Both the position numbers and the translations under genes were made by a program. DNA of 64,000 nt from Paenibacillus gallinarum (GTDB lineage: Bacteria > Bacillota > Bacilli > Paenibacillales > Paenibacillaceae): the NCBI RefSeq assembly GCF_014836635.1, contig NZ_JACSQL010000010.1:62001-126000 (forward strand), in the 5' to 3' direction. Positions 16,580 through 25,296 of the stretch are shown here, piece after piece. Under the pieces are notes generated by a model. The model was not told where the DNA came from. It was given only the letters and a program-made list of their open reading frames with translations, and searched no databases. The stretch's first letter is position 1. Every line of letters begins with the position of its first letter.

Positions 16580-16919
16580 GATAACTCCCTTGTCTTAGAT
16601 TCATTCAAAAGTAACAAAATGATATGTACTTCAATGAGTTATGGTATCTATAACCAAGGAGGTATCTCAATCAAATAGATCACACCTAGAAATAATTAGT
16701 ATGGAAGCTTCCTGAGAAGGTGAGTCGGTCCGTGAGGATCGGTTTTTTGGCATGTGATGTACCCCCGGAAGTAAGGGTTCTCACTCGTCTTGCACACCGG
16801 TATGTAAGGAGTCTTACCTGGTTAACTATCTGAGAGAGGTTTAATTAGATAGAAGAATTGATGAGGCAATGGCCCTCTTTTTAAACATTATGATTACGAA
16901 TCTAAGAACGTAGGGAGGG
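16580..16919. other. Intergenic region between scfA and the DyP gene
   Basis: About 340 bases between divergent transcripts. It holds a terminator-like hairpin at 16723-16749 (CGGTCC-GTGA-GGATCG then TTTTTT) and a short inverted repeat GTAAG-GAGT-CTTAC near 16816. No coding frame with a plausible start was found, although an isolated AAGGAGGT at about 16658 has no obvious gene behind it. Confidence 0.4.
16723..16749 (+). terminator. Small terminator-like hairpin without an obvious upstream gene
   Basis: CGGTCC and GGATCG pair around GTGA (one G-U) and are followed by six T. It lies in the leader between scfA and the DyP gene on the plus strand, so it could be an attenuator or the end of a small transcript. 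Confidence 0.5.
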
Positions 16920-18263
16920 GTGAACGTCATAGACACAGAACCGAAAAATCTAAATTACGATGACATTCAAGGAATCGTTTTACAAGAACGGCCAACCCCT
17001 TATGTAGGAACTTATGTACTGTTATCCATCGACCATTTGCAGGACGGGAAAGCGATGCTCCAGCGGCTTCTCGATGAAGTAACATCGGCCGGACAATGGA
17101 GTAAACCACACGAAGGTGCTTGGGTCAACGTTGGTTTTACTTATCGAGGGCTAGAGAAGCTGGGGGTTCCTCAGGATTCGTTAAACAGCTTCGACATAGA
17201 GTTTCGGGAGGGCATGGCTGCCCGGGCCGCAAAGTTAGGCGACGTGAACGAAAGCAGCACAGAACACTGGGAAGACCCACTCGGTACTGACAAAGTTGAT
17301 GTGGCGCTTGCTCTTTTTGCATCCACTGAAGAAGCACTGCATCAAGCGGAAGAAGCAGCCCGCCGAATTCACAGCGACCTGCGTGGTATATCTGTCATCT
17401 ACCGGCTTGAGGTCGGTATGAATCCAGACGGACGTACGCACCTTGGCTTCATGGATGGAATTAGCAACCCGAGAATTGAAGGAAATCATATACCAGGCGC
17501 AGTGGGGCAGGAAGGGGAGGTTAAAGCTGGTGAATTCCTGTTCGGCTATTTGAACGAATCCGGTACCATAACCAAGGGTCCGGAACCGGTAGAACTGGGT
17601 CATAACGGTAGTTACCTCAGTTTCCGTAAGCTCCATATGAGAGTTGCGGCTTTTCGTCGTTATTTGCGGGAGCATGCCGATCATCGGGACGATGAAGAAC
17701 TTTTGGCTGCAAAAATGGTGGGAAGATGGCCAAGTGGTGCTCCTTTAAGTCTGGCCCCGGAAACGGATGATCCAGCACTCGGGGAAGATGTCCACCGCCG
17801 AAATGCATTTACGTACGCGGATGACCCGAAAGGTTTCAAATGTCCGGTAAGCTCGCATATCCGGCGTGCTTTTCCACGGGACAGCTTGCAAGATTCTGTA
17901 GTTAATGTGAACATTCATCGGTTGCTTCGGCGTTCGACGATGTATGGTCCTGTACTCCCTGAAGGGGTGATGGAGGATGACGGACAGGATCGAGGGATTA
18001 TTTTTGCAGGGATATGCAGTTCATTGTCTCGGCAGTTCGAATTTATCAAGACGGATTGGTTAAATGGAGGCAATTTCGCCGGCATATCAACCGAAAAAGA
18101 CCCGATTACCGGTAAAAATGAAGGGGAAGGGATATTTACGATTCCAGACAAGCCTATCCGCCACCGAGTAAAGGAACTTCCCAGTTTCTCAATTACTAAG
18201 GGCGGCGAGTACTTTTTCATTCCCAGCATGACGGCATTACGGTGGATGGCAGAGCTGGATTAA
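16920..18263 (+). CDS. DyP-type heme peroxidase
   Basis: A 447-residue dye-decolorising peroxidase, which uses H2O2 and heme to oxidise varied substrates. The GxxDG motif is GFMDG at 176-180 (Asp179 distal acid), followed by ISNPRI. The proximal heme ligand is His313 in SSHIRRAFPR, and the distal Arg lies in the HRLLRRSTMYG segment near 337. Length fits the longer DyP class. No signal peptide or Tat motif is seen, so it is probably cytosolic. The GTG at 16920 lies right against the AGGGAGGGG ribosome site; spacing would fit better about 9 bases later, where only an ATA codon exists. It starts a three-gene peroxide operon. Confidence 0.9.
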   Translation: MNVIDTEPKNLNYDDIQGIVLQERPTPYVGTYVLLSIDHLQDGKAMLQRLLDEVTSAGQWSKPHEGAWVNVGFTYRGLEKLGVPQDSLNSFDIEFREGMAARAAKLGDVNESSTEHWEDPLGTDKVDVALALFASTEEALHQAEEAARRIHSDLRGISVIYRLEVGMNPDGRTHLGFMDGISNPRIEGNHIPGAVGQEGEVKAGEFLFGYLNESGTITKGPEPVELGHNGSYLSFRKLHMRVAAFRRYLREHADHRDDEELLAAKMVGRWPSGAPLSLAPETDDPALGEDVHRRNAFTYADDPKGFKCPVSSHIRRAFPRDSLQDSVVNVNIHRLLRRSTMYGPVLPEGVMEDDGQDRGIIFAGICSSLSRQFEFIKTDWLNGGNFAGISTEKDPITGKNEGEGIFTIPDKPIRHRVKELPSFSITKGGEYFFIPSMTALRWMAELD

Positions 18264-18287
18264 CATCATATCTAAGGAGGAATTAAC

Positions 18288-18782
18288 ATGAAAGAAGGAC
18301 AAAATCAGACGAATCCCATTACTAGCGCTGGACGAGCAGGTTTGCGGGAAGGTGAGATATCCGAACTTACGATCATTGCGCCGCTTAAAGAAGGGGGTGC
18401 AGATCGTCTTCGTGAGAAGTTGAAAAAAAGCGCTTCGAGACAAGCGGAGACAATGGCGCGGATCGCGACCGTTCACGATATGCGTTTTGTGATTTTTGAT
18501 AACGACACACGCTTGCTATTTGCGACAGCATATGATGGCGATTGGGACAGTTATATCAATGATTTTGGAACCGAAATTCCGGATTTGTTAAATAACATGT
18601 TTAATGAACTGGTGGATTTTCCCGGAATTGAATCTGCGGAAGCAAAAGACTACATCGCCAAGTATCAGGTAACTGCGTCCGGTTGGTATAGTGCCTATCC
18701 TGATGCTACGGTCAGAGATATTTGGCGCGGTCAGCGTATTGTGAAGTCCTGGAATGATCTATTAGACGCTTCGCAAAGCTAG
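18288..18782 (+). CDS. Conserved hypothetical protein of the DyP/catalase operon
   Basis: A 164-residue soluble protein with a perfect AAGGAGG-to-ATG arrangement, 24 bases after the DyP gene. Family not firmly recognised. The order of strands and helices (ELTIIAPLKEGGADRLREKLKK, RFVIFDNDTRLLFATAYDGDWDSYINDF) suggests a ferredoxin-like dimeric alpha/beta-barrel fold, as in the halves of DyP-type and chlorite-dismutase-type proteins, but no heme-ligand motif is clear. The context suggests an accessory in peroxide or lipid-peroxide handling together with the flanking heme enzymes. Confidence 0.75.
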   Translation: MKEGQNQTNPITSAGRAGLREGEISELTIIAPLKEGGADRLREKLKKSASRQAETMARIATVHDMRFVIFDNDTRLLFATAYDGDWDSYINDFGTEIPDLLNNMFNELVDFPGIESAEAKDYIAKYQVTASGWYSAYPDATVRDIWRGQRIVKSWNDLLDASQS

Positions 18783-18786
18783 AAGA

Positions 18787-18814
18787 AGGGGGATGAATAT
18801 ATCCCCTTTTTTGT
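18787..18814 (+). terminator. Small terminator or attenuator before the catalase gene
   Basis: AGGGGGAT and ATCCCCTT pair around GAATAT and are followed by TTTT. Since the catalase-like gene starts 30 bases later, partial read-through is likely. Confidence 0.65.
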
Positions 18815-18844
18815 TTTTGATAAATTACAAAGAGGTGAACGAAA

Positions 18845-19780
18845 ATGGATAATAAAAATGTTGAATCATCTGGACTTGCAGTTGAAGCCGTGGACTCTAT
18901 TGAGGAAGTCGCAGGTAAATATCCAAGTTACCGACGTGCACACGCTAAAGGAGTCGTATATCATGCAGTATTCACTCCTAATGGACAAGCGGCGTCCTTA
19001 ACAACAGCACCCCATCTGCAAAATCATGAGGTGCAAGCTCTCGTACGTTTCTCCAACAGCTCAACGAATCCATCCATACCGGATGTTTTTTCACCTGCGA
19101 AAGGGATGGCTGTTCAGTTTGAATTGCCTGATGGGGGTGTGACAAGTTTGGTTACTATTACATTGCCGATCTTTTTTGCCAAAACACCTCAATCCTTTAT
19201 TGATATCTTAGGCACGATTAAAGAAAATTCAGTTGAGGGAGCGACAACGGCAGACAAATTTAAAGCGGTCATGGAGAAATATGAGGAAAGCCGAGCCGGG
19301 CTTCAAGCTGTGAAAATGCTGCAGCCTCCGCTCAGTTTTGCTACCAACCGCTATCATTCCATTCATGCTTACTATTTTATCAATAGCAATGGCGAACGGC
19401 AGGCTGTTAAATATGAGTGGGAACCAGAAGCGGGTCTGCATTATTTGACGAATGAAGAAGTCAAAGCGCAATCGCCCAATTATTTGGAGGATGAACTAGC
19501 CGAGAGGCTATCAAAAGGGCCTGTAGCGTTTCAATTATCTGTAGTTCTAGGGCAGGAGGGAGATCCAACGGACGATCCAACCTCTGCTTGGCCGGAGGAC
19601 CGAGAACGGATTGTGGTGGGTGAGTTATCAATCACCGGTATAGCAGACGAGAAAGCTCAGGATCGTGTTTTTGATCCAACGGACGTACCAACAGGTATCG
19701 AATGCTCGAAAGATCCTATTTTAAACTTCCGCCACGATGCTTATGCGGTGTCACATGACCGCCGAAGTCAGGGCCAATAA
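18845..19780 (+). CDS. Catalase-related peroxidase (mini-catalase, SrpA type)
   Basis: A 311-residue protein that corresponds to the heme core of catalases without their N-terminal arm and C-terminal domains. The distal His33 is in RRAHAKG, followed by VVYHAVFTPN. The proximal tyrosine is Tyr300 in FRHDAYAVSHDRR. Such short catalase-family proteins often act as peroxidases rather than true catalases. No signal peptide. AAAGAGGTG precedes the ATG. It completes an operon with a DyP peroxidase and a small unknown protein, so the unit likely protects against peroxides or uses them for an oxidation. Confidence 0.87.
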   Translation: MDNKNVESSGLAVEAVDSIEEVAGKYPSYRRAHAKGVVYHAVFTPNGQAASLTTAPHLQNHEVQALVRFSNSSTNPSIPDVFSPAKGMAVQFELPDGGVTSLVTITLPIFFAKTPQSFIDILGTIKENSVEGATTADKFKAVMEKYEESRAGLQAVKMLQPPLSFATNRYHSIHAYYFINSNGERQAVKYEWEPEAGLHYLTNEEVKAQSPNYLEDELAERLSKGPVAFQLSVVLGQEGDPTDDPTSAWPEDRERIVVGELSITGIADEKAQDRVFDPTDVPTGIECSKDPILNFRHDAYAVSHDRRSQGQ

Positions 19781-19829
19781 TTGTTATAAGCGAATCATTA
19801 CATGAGGAATGTGCTAGAACAGACTATTT

Positions 19830-19906
19830 CTAACGATAGGGATGACCTTCCATTGAAGTGCGTCCTTTATCGTTAGACTGTTTTTATTTTAGCGATTTAC
19901 TCATCG
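19830..19906 (+). repeat. Dispersed intergenic hairpin repeat (copy 2), also terminator
   Basis: CTAACGATAGGGATGAC.TTC and GAAGTGCGTCCTTTATCGTTAG form a long imperfect hairpin (19830-19876), then GACTGTTTTTATTTTAGCG. The right arm and the tail are nearly identical to 13459-13514 after the GH112 gene. Confidence 0.65.
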
Positions 19907-20020
19907 TAGGTACTTTCACTCTATTCGCAACTCAGAAGATATTCAGAAAGAGTTGTAATGATCCTGCTATTCAAGATAAGCTTTACCAGAGTACATATTC
20001 AACAAGAAAGGTGTGATCAT

Positions 20021-20638
20021 ATGAATATATATGAAGAAATGCATTCAGGCCAGATTTATAGCTGCACCGATGAAGAGCTGATGAAAGAACAAATGAAATG
20101 TTTAGAGAAGCTGTATGATTTTAATGCAACCCGTCCATCTGAAGGAGAAAAGCGCCAAGCGCTTTTGAAAGAGATGTTTGCTGAAATTGGAGACGACTGC
20201 TATATTGAGCCTCCATTTCATGCGAATTGGGGTGGAAAGCATGTGCACTTTGGAAGCAATGTGTATGCTAACTTTAATCTGACGATGGTAGATGATACGC
20301 ATATCTATGTCGGGGATTATACAATGTTTGGCCCAAATGTGACGGTTGCTACGGGAGGCCATCCGGTTCTGCCTGAGCTGCGTGAGCCTGTAACACAGTT
20401 CAACTTACCCGTTCATATCGGTAGGAATGTATGGATTGGTGCGGGCGCTGTGATTCTTCCAGGCGTGAAGATTGGTGATAACACAGTGATCGGTGCAGGC
20501 AGTGTGGTAACTAAGGATATTCCAGCTAATGTGGTTGCCGTTGGGAATCCATGCCGTGTGCTTCGCGAAATCAATGAGCATGACAAGGAATACTATTATA
20601 AAGACAGAAAAATTAATATAAAAATGGATACCGTTTAG
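20021..20638 (+). CDS. Sugar O-acetyltransferase (maltose/galactoside acetyltransferase, Maa/LacA type)
   Basis: A 205-residue left-handed beta-helix acetyltransferase. It has the N-terminal MNIYEEMHSGQIYSCTDEELMKEQ mac domain, the FNATRPSE segment, then hexapeptide repeats (GSNVYANFNLTMVDDTHIYVGDYTMFGPNVTV) and the catalytic His in GGHPV. The C-terminal VWIGAGAVILPGVKIGDNTVIGAGSVVTKDIP coil is complete. It transfers acetyl from acetyl-CoA to a sugar hydroxyl. An in-frame ATG at 19958 has no SD; GAAAGGTG supports the ATG at 20021. It is probably monocistronic with a terminator behind it. Confidence 0.92.
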   Translation: MNIYEEMHSGQIYSCTDEELMKEQMKCLEKLYDFNATRPSEGEKRQALLKEMFAEIGDDCYIEPPFHANWGGKHVHFGSNVYANFNLTMVDDTHIYVGDYTMFGPNVTVATGGHPVLPELREPVTQFNLPVHIGRNVWIGAGAVILPGVKIGDNTVIGAGSVVTKDIPANVVAVGNPCRVLREINEHDKEYYYKDRKINIKMDTV

Positions 20639-20660
20639 TAAAAACGAATAAGAAATTACC

Positions 20661-20695
20661 AACAAGAGAAGTCGCCAATAGGGCGGCTTTTTGTT
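20661..20695 (+). terminator. Rho-independent terminator
   Basis: AAGTCGCC and GGCGGCTT pair (one G-U) around AATAG, extended by outer AACAA/TTGTT, with TTTTT inside the right flank. Confidence 0.8.
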
Positions 20696-20848
20696 GTCTT
20701 AAGATTAGAATTCCTTGGCTCAAACCACATTTTAGAAAAGCTCACATACTCGTATTTCCTCCTCATAATCACATATTTCATGCTTAGAACCCATCGAAAA
20801 CAAAGTAGTTGATCAAAAATTAAATTCAGCCTAATAAAAATGTTTATA

Positions 20849-20877
20849 TTGTTCATGGAAAAACCGTTTGATATAAT
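20849..20877 (+). promoter_or_regulatory. Sigma-A promoter of the FmdA-type gene
   Basis: TTGTTC at 20849-20854 and a perfect TATAAT at 20872-20877 are separated by 17 bases, about 55 bases before the ATG of the secreted amidase-like gene. Confidence 0.6.
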
Positions 20878-20933
20878 CAATCCCATATTAAGTAAGAAAA
20901 AGTAACATATACTAAATATTGGGGAGATGAATT

Positions 20934-22484
20934 ATGAAAAAACGTAATATGTGCAAAGTTTTCGTTGCTTTATCCTTGTTACTTTTGGTGAATCCGAATT
21001 ATGGAGTTAGTAATGCTAACGCAGATAAGGTGAGTAGCATGCCGAAAACCCATTATCTCGCAGCAAATGCAGATAATATTCGCTGGGGGAACATCGGAGT
21101 AGGCAAGCCTGTCCTTACCGTAAACTCAGGAGATATTGTTACCGTCGAGGCGGTGACCCATCATTCCGGGGATGATTATGAACGAATGATTCAAGGGGAT
21201 GAAGGAGTAGAGGATATTTACCACTGGAACGAAACGGAACAGAACGTGGCAGATCGTGGACCGGGCGTACATATTATGACAGGGCCGATTGCAGTCGAAG
21301 GAGCGGAGCCCGGAGATGTTCTTGAAGTGAAAATACTCGATATGAAGCTGCGTCCGAACGGGAATGAGCAGTATGCAGGTAAAACCTATGGTGCCAATGT
21401 TGCTTCGAGATGGGGGTACCTATACGGTGAGATGATCGAAGAACCAATCAAGCGCGAAGTGATAACGATCTATGAGATGGATTCCGCTGGGGGAACAGAC
21501 TATGCAAAGGCATTGTACAGTTATAAATGGACACCTCAAACAGATCCGAATGGAAAGATACATCCAACGATGGATTATCCCGGCCTTATCGTTGATCCTG
21601 ATACAATTGAAAGAAACAATAACGTTTTAAAAGATGTTCAGATTCCGGTAAGACTTCATTTTGGAACGATGAGTGTAGCACCGAAAGAAGCGGATATTGT
21701 GAATTCGGTTCCTCCATCCTATTACGGCGGTAATATTGATGATTGGCGTGTTACAGAAGGAGCTACTATGTATTATCCCGTTTCTGTTCCTGGAGCACTC
21801 TTGTCTATCGGTGATCCGCATGCAGGGCAAGGAGATTCAGAACTGAATGGAACTGCGATTGAAACTTCATTAACAGGCGATATTCAAATCATTTTACATA
21901 AAAAAGCATCGCTGAATAACAAGTTAAGCGGCCTTAACTTCCCACTGCTCGAGAATGAGAACGAGTGGGTGATCCATGGATTCAGCTATGCGAACTACTT
22001 AGAAGAGCTGGGAGAAAATGCTCAGCAGGATATTTATAATAAATCATCCATCGACAAAGCGATGAAAGATGCGGCCCTGAAGACGAAGGCTTTTCTGATG
22101 AAAGGAATGAACTTAACAGAAGATGAAGCATACTCTTTTATGTCCGTGTCCACCGATTTCGGTATAACACAAGTCGTGGATGCCAACTGGGGCATTCATG
22201 CGGTAATTCAGAAAAAAGTGTTTGGAGAATCAGAGCGTAAACTCGTACAGCTGAGAACAAGTTTTGAGCAATTTGGTTCAGTTGTGGAATGGAATCCAGC
22301 AACAAAAAGGGTTATGATCCGCTTTAATGGGAACTCACTTACTGCAACAATCGGAGAAAAGACAGCCGATTTTAATGGAGAGAGGATAAAGTTGATTGCC
22401 CCTATTGAGATGATTGATAATCAGGCTCAAGTTAGCGAGTACTTTGTTAGTTTTTATAAAGCCAAATTATCAAAGACTGAATAA
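20934..22484 (+). CDS. Secreted acetamidase/formamidase (FmdA/AmdA) family protein with C-terminal Cu-amine-oxidase-N-like domain
   Basis: A 516-residue protein. Residues 1-30 form a Sec signal peptide (KKR..., hydrophobic VFVALSLLLLVN, then an Ala-rich site near SNANADK). Residues about 38-430 are an FmdA/AmdA hydrolase domain with the signature GPIAVEGAEPGDVLEVKILDM and the GDPHAGQGDSELNGTAIET segment, which carries the metal-binding and catalytic region. Residues about 445-512 resemble a Cu_amine_oxidN1 module (VVEWNPATKRVMIRF, then IEMIDNQAQVSEYFV), often a wall-associated domain in Paenibacillus. Most family members are cytosolic amidases, so the export signal and extra domain are unusual. 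The substrate is not known. Confidence 0.87.
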   Translation: MKKRNMCKVFVALSLLLLVNPNYGVSNANADKVSSMPKTHYLAANADNIRWGNIGVGKPVLTVNSGDIVTVEAVTHHSGDDYERMIQGDEGVEDIYHWNETEQNVADRGPGVHIMTGPIAVEGAEPGDVLEVKILDMKLRPNGNEQYAGKTYGANVASRWGYLYGEMIEEPIKREVITIYEMDSAGGTDYAKALYSYKWTPQTDPNGKIHPTMDYPGLIVDPDTIERNNNVLKDVQIPVRLHFGTMSVAPKEADIVNSVPPSYYGGNIDDWRVTEGATMYYPVSVPGALLSIGDPHAGQGDSELNGTAIETSLTGDIQIILHKKASLNNKLSGLNFPLLENENEWVIHGFSYANYLEELGENAQQDIYNKSSIDKAMKDAALKTKAFLMKGMNLTEDEAYSFMSVSTDFGITQVVDANWGIHAVIQKKVFGESERKLVQLRTSFEQFGSVVEWNPATKRVMIRFNGNSLTATIGEKTADFNGERIKLIAPIEMIDNQAQVSEYFVSFYKAKLSKTE

Positions 22485-22490
22485 AAAAAT

Positions 22491-22523
22491 GCCCCCAAAG
22501 GATCAATTATATCCTTTGGGGGC
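22491..22523. terminator. Bidirectional terminator
   Basis: GCCCCCAAAGGAT and ATCCTTTGGGGGC form a perfect 13-bp stem around CAATTAT, between the convergent FmdA-type and permease genes. A-rich flank on one side, weaker T tract on the other. Confidence 0.85.
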
Positions 22524-22539
22524 AACTTCGGGTTTTAAA

Positions 22540-23904
22540 TTACTTTGCACTTGGCAATATTTTATTGAGCACAATCGCGGCAACCGAGGCAACGAGAATT
22601 GGAGAGCCCAAGATATATTGCACGAAAGTAGGCATGGAAGATAAGAATTCATCAGGAATGAGCACTAAAGCGAGTGTGAAAATCATTGGAATCGCAATAA
22701 TATACATTTCTTTTTCGCCCATAGTTTGATTCTTGATTACCTGCAGTCCGTTAATAGCGATGATTCCGCAGATGATAGCGAATACGCCGCCGATGACTGC
22801 AGATGGAATCGAAGAGATCAGCACAGCAAGTTTACTAAGACAACCGAAGAGGACAAACCATCCTCCTACCGCGAGAAAGACACGGCGGCTGGCAATACCG
22901 GTGATCGAAATAATTCCCGCATTTGTGGAATAACCAGTAACCGGAGTCGAACCGAGCAGGGAAGCAACCAGGCAGCTGATTCCTTCGCCAATTACACCTT
23001 GGTTAATGCTTTTATCCGTTAAGGGCCGATCAATTACGTTGCTGATGGCAAACCAAGTACCTGTTGTTTCTGCCATGAGTACGAGATAAACAATGACCAT
23101 CGTAATAATCGCTGAAAGATTGAAAGAAAATCCGAAATCTTTAAAAGGAATCTGCGGCATGCTGAACCATTTCGCATTTGCTACCGCTGAAAAATCCAGG
23201 ACGCCCATAAAGCTTGCTGCAATACATCCAGCGATTAACGCCATAAGTACGGATGTGATTCGGAAGAAAGATCCCTTTTTACCTAAAAGAGAACCAAGAA
23301 TAACGAAAAACATAAGTACAGCACCGGTAATCAGCGCTAGCAGAACATTTTGCTGAATGGTAGCACCGGAAGCTTCATAGATATTATCTTGCAGTGCAAC
23401 AGGCAGTAATGAAAGTCCTACGTTAAAGATAATCGTACCGCCTACGACAGGCGGAATGAAGTTTTTGACAATCGTATTATATACACCGGTAAATCCTAGT
23501 CCGATCACAAGTAGCGAACCGACCAAACTCGCACCGAGCACTGAACTCCAACCTAATTCCCCGCCGCCGCTAGCAGCATAAATACTGATGATCGCACCCA
23601 GCGGAACATACGAAGGTCCCTGGGCCATAGGCAGTTTCATACAAAAGTAGGATTGTACGATCGTTCCGATCCCCGCAGCAATAAAAGTAGATTGAATCAA
23701 AGCACTCGACTGATTGGATTGTAAACCAAGTAATATTGCGATCAGAAAAGGGACCACGTAGATATCCATAGCGAGTACGTGTTGTAAACCTAGGAAGGTA
23801 GATTTGAAGAACGGTACTTTCTCATCCGGTAAGACAGTTAGATGTTGTGATCTTATTTCCGCATTATCTTGATGCTCTACTTGTGTTTTCACTCTGATGT
23901 ACAC
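22540..23904 (-). CDS. Nucleobase:cation symporter-2 (NCS2) purine permease
   Basis: A 454-residue membrane protein with about 12-14 hydrophobic segments, of the xanthine/uracil permease family. The TM3 segment MAQGPSYVPLGAIISIYAA and the TM8 motif VLMAETTGTWFAISNV (substrate-binding Glu) are both present, as is PVTGYSTNAGIISITG. The gene lies 27 bases after a guanine deaminase gene on the same strand, so the likely cargo is guanine or another oxopurine. The called start GTG 23904 has little SD; GGGGTG better fits the GTG at 23892, which would shorten it by four residues. Confidence 0.9.
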   Translation of the reverse strand: MYIRVKTQVEHQDNAEIRSQHLTVLPDEKVPFFKSTFLGLQHVLAMDIYVVPFLIAILLGLQSNQSSALIQSTFIAAGIGTIVQSYFCMKLPMAQGPSYVPLGAIISIYAASGGGELGWSSVLGASLVGSLLVIGLGFTGVYNTIVKNFIPPVVGGTIIFNVGLSLLPVALQDNIYEASGATIQQNVLLALITGAVLMFFVILGSLLGKKGSFFRITSVLMALIAGCIAASFMGVLDFSAVANAKWFSMPQIPFKDFGFSFNLSAIITMVIVYLVLMAETTGTWFAISNVIDRPLTDKSINQGVIGEGISCLVASLLGSTPVTGYSTNAGIISITGIASRRVFLAVGGWFVLFGCLSKLAVLISSIPSAVIGGVFAIICGIIAINGLQVIKNQTMGEKEMYIIAIPMIFTLALVLIPDEFLSSMPTFVQYILGSPILVASVAAIVLNKILPSAK

Positions 23905-23931
23905 CCCGGTTTTTCTCTATTTTTTCAATTC

Positions 23932-25296
23932 TTAACGTGTATGAACTTTCTCGCCTTGTACCCAGACTTCACGGATATGTTCAGGCCTTACAAGGTACAT
24001 CATTTTTTGGAAAACATCATGCAAGTCTTCATTTTCATTGAAAATAGGCAATTTAGCAGTGGGTAACTTCGTGTCAATTACTTGTACATCCCATACATAG
24101 TTTTCTTTAATACGGCCGATCGGTAAGCTTAAGCTCTCGCCGCCGCCTGCTGTAGCAAGATAGAACGCCTCATCAACGGTAATGCGGGAATTAGGCATAC
24201 CGCGATCTTCGGCAGGAATGTTAGGGTTCACACCATCTTCAAGCATCCGGGAAGAGATAACGGCTTGTCTGATGTTATCGAATAGACTAGGTGAGAAACC
24301 GCCCGATATATCCGATCCGAGTCCGATCTCAACACCCTTGGAATGAAAATCTTTAACAGGAATTACGCTATTTGCAAAATAAGCATTAGATACTGGACAA
24401 TGGGCAATCGCCGTTCCGGTCTCAGCGAATAATTTGACATCATCGTTATCCAGGAAATTGCAGTGAGCCATTACCGATTTATCACGAAGCAAGCCAAAAT
24501 CATTTAGAGCAAAAGCATCGTTTTTATTAAAACGATCTTGTACATATCCATGCGCCCAATCACTTTCACTGCAGTGGGACTGAACATAAGTATCGTATTT
24601 CGCTGCGAGTTCTCCGAGTCCTTGTAAACCTTCATCTGTACAGCTTGGAATGAATCTTGGTGTCACAACAGGATAAACGCCTTGTTTGGTAGTTTTGGCT
24701 AGTTCCTGTACAGCGATAATAAACTCTTCCGTATCTGCTAAGGCTGTCTGAGTATCCGCGTCCCGATAGGTTTCTGGATTGCCCTCTGGGTCGTCCATCA
24801 CTACTTTTCCGACGAGACCACGCTGACCTTTACTCGCACAAATCTCAGCTAACAATATACTTGCTTCTTTATGCACGGTTGCAAAATAAAGAGCGGTTGT
24901 GGTTCCATTGGCAAGTAAGGTGCTTACCACATCATTATAGACTTCCTTGGCAAAATCGAGATCTGAGAATTTAGACTCTAGTGGAAAGGTATAGGTATGT
25001 AACCAATCATAAAGTGGAATATCGAGTGCAGTTCCAGACTGAGCCCACTGAGGCGCATGTACATGCAGATCGACGAAACCGGGCAAGAAATATTGCCCTT
25101 CATCTACTGAATGGAAGTTAGGTTTTCCTTGATATGCATCTAGTAATGTTTGATATACTGGATCATTGGGTGCAACAATCTTTTCAATGATTCCATCTGT
25201 ATTAATACAGAAAAGGTGATTTTTTAAAATTTCAATTTCTTTAGGAGACTTACTCGTAAACGCAGTGCCGTGAAATATTTGCATATAATTCTTCAT
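23932..25296 (-). CDS. guaD: Guanine deaminase (amidohydrolase family)
   Basis: A 454-residue metal-dependent amidohydrolase that converts guanine to xanthine and ammonia. Zinc ligands are readable: His78 and His80 in PGFVDLHVHAPQ, the later His in YVQSHCSES and AHCNFL, and the Asp in GLGSDISGG. HAPQWAQSGTALD matches the guanine deaminase subfamily. AAGGCGG is well placed before ATG 25296. It forms a bicistron with the NCS2 permease, a purine salvage and nitrogen-supply unit. A motif AAAAACGAACATT, close to the PurR box consensus, lies about 13 bases upstream of the start but seems too near the start to be a classical operator. Confidence 0.92.
   Translation of the reverse strand: MKNYMQIFHGTAFTSKSPKEIEILKNHLFCINTDGIIEKIVAPNDPVYQTLLDAYQGKPNFHSVDEGQYFLPGFVDLHVHAPQWAQSGTALDIPLYDWLHTYTFPLESKFSDLDFAKEVYNDVVSTLLANGTTTALYFATVHKEASILLAEICASKGQRGLVGKVVMDDPEGNPETYRDADTQTALADTEEFIIAVQELAKTTKQGVYPVVTPRFIPSCTDEGLQGLGELAAKYDTYVQSHCSESDWAHGYVQDRFNKNDAFALNDFGLLRDKSVMAHCNFLDNDDVKLFAETGTAIAHCPVSNAYFANSVIPVKDFHSKGVEIGLGSDISGGFSPSLFDNIRQAVISSRMLEDGVNPNIPAEDRGMPNSRITVDEAFYLATAGGGESLSLPIGRIKENYVWDVQVIDTKLPTAKLPIFNENEDLHDVFQKMMYLVRPEHIREVWVQGEKVHTR

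Noticed and set aside
22733-23356. Plus-strand frames inside the NCS2 permease gene
   Set aside because: Antisense shadows of a well-supported membrane transporter.
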